Source: Pseudomonadota bacterium
GTDB taxonomy: Bacteria; Pseudomonadota; Alphaproteobacteria; Rhizobiales; Xanthobacteraceae
Assembly (NCBI GenBank): GCA_023391175.1
Contig: JAEWBL010000331.1
Coordinates: 1-5,085 of the forward strand
Direction: 5' to 3'
DNA length: 5,085 nt
In this document: piece after piece, positions 4,477-5,085 of the stretch
Layout of the letters: the number at the start of each line of letters is the position of its first letter
Numbering within the stretch: position 1 is the stretch's first letter
Made by a program: the position numbers and the translations under genes
Notes under the pieces: model-generated
What the model was told of the DNA's origin: nothing
Database searches by the model: none
Seen by the model: the letters and a program-made list of their open reading frames with translations, nothing else

Positions 4477-5085
4477 ATGGGCGTGCTCTCGCGCTTCTTC
4501 GGTCGCGGGAGCACGGCCCCGGTGCGCGTGGAAGACGCCCGCGTCGAGCCGACGCTGGTGGCGAAGTCCAACGACACGTCGACCGACGCGCTGCTCTGGC
4601 AGGACAATTTCCTGTCGGTGCCTTCCGTCACCGGCATTCAGATCAACCAGCAGACCGCCCTCAACGCCTCGGCGGTCATGTCTTGCGTCACCATGCTGGC
4701 CGAGGATGTGGCGAAGCTCACGCCCCGCATCCTGCGCAAGAATGCCGACGGCTCCCGCACCGAGGCGAAGGACCACTACCTCTACGAGCTGCTGTACCGC
4801 CCGAACGACTGGCAGAACTGGTTCGAGTTCTGCGAGCAGATGCAGTGCAGCCTCGTCCTACGCGGCAATGCCTATGCGGTCATCGCCCGCAATGGCCGCG
4901 GCCAGCCGGTGAAGCTCATCCCAATCAATGCGGACTGGGTGGCCCTATGGGAAACGGCAGACGGGGATCTGTTCTATCGGGTCACCCCTCAGGGCCTGCA
5001 CCTAATGGCCGAACTGCGCGATCAGCCGTTCCTCATCCCGTTCGAGGATATGCTGCACGTCCGCGGTTTCTCCATGAACGGCCTG
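4477..5085 (+). CDS. Phage portal protein, HK97 family (N-terminal part, runs off window)
   Basis: The portal forms a dodecameric ring at one capsid vertex, where the large terminase docks and through which DNA enters and leaves. The first 203 residues are present and the frame stays open to the last base. HK97-family portals are usually about 400-450 residues, so roughly half is missing beyond the right edge. Typical pieces are the short N-terminus MGVLSRFFGR, the segment LNASAVMSCVTMLAEDVAKL (62-81), HYLYELLYRPNDWQNWFEF (100-118), the LVLRGNAYAVI strand region (127-137), the KLIPINADWV segment (146-155) and MLHVRGFSMNGL (192-203). The start at ATG 4477 has AAAAGGA 9 nt upstream. Codon use matches the large terminase. 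The head maturation protease and major capsid genes would be expected next. Confidence 0.93.
   Translation, partial: MGVLSRFFGRGSTAPVRVEDARVEPTLVAKSNDTSTDALLWQDNFLSVPSVTGIQINQQTALNASAVMSCVTMLAEDVAKLTPRILRKNADGSRTEAKDHYLYELLYRPNDWQNWFEFCEQMQCSLVLRGNAYAVIARNGRGQPVKLIPINADWVALWETADGDLFYRVTPQGLHLMAELRDQPFLIPFEDMLHVRGFSMNGL

Noticed and set aside
1..5085. CRISPR array, insertion sequence, tRNA gene, integrase or attachment site
   Set aside because: No regularly spaced repeats, transposase motifs, tRNA cloverleaf or integrase motifs were seen anywhere in the window.

Overview
The window is about 5.1 kb of visibly GC-rich DNA (roughly two thirds G+C by eye). Every supported gene lies on the + strand, and the window covers the start of the late DNA-packaging region of a tailed phage or prophage. 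The gene order HNH endonuclease, small terminase, large terminase, portal is the packaging module of HK97-type siphoviruses. The GC content, strong preference for GC-ending codons and style of the proteins suggest an alphaproteobacterial host, most likely of the Rhizobiales/Hyphomicrobiales. This host call is an inference from style; no host gene is present. No integrase or attachment site is visible, so free phage and prophage cannot be told apart.

Layout. Positions 1-48 carry three copies of a 10-bp motif, AGGTTGGACA, two direct and one inverted. A 291-residue protein of unknown function follows (63-938). A strong intrinsic terminator (982-1013) stands immediately before the HNH nuclease gene (1029-1349). 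The next 120 bases, up to the small terminase, hold a 10-bp direct repeat around a G-run/TTTAAA/C-run hairpin and are the best candidate for the cos site. The small terminase (1470-2084) overlaps the large terminase (2084-3871) by one base. Two small genes sit between terminase and portal: a 29-residue single-pass membrane protein (3900-3989) and a 130-residue protein with a nucleotidyltransferase-like motif (GTG start at 3992, ends 4384). The portal gene starts at 4477 and runs off the right edge.

How the genes work together. The small terminase should recognise the packaging site. The large terminase cuts there and pumps DNA with its ATPase, the HNH protein assists specific cutting, and the portal is the dodecameric docking ring at the capsid vertex. 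The unknown 291-residue protein and the terminator just ahead of the late genes resemble, in layout only, the late switch of lambdoid phages (regulator, terminator, late operon).

Most worth checking: the cos candidate; the terminator-before-late-operon arrangement; an abrupt AT-rich, rare-codon patch exactly over the P-loop of the large terminase; the internal duplication in the small terminase; and the two-gene insertion between terminase and portal. I did not find a clearly new multi-gene system. The insertion is the closest candidate.
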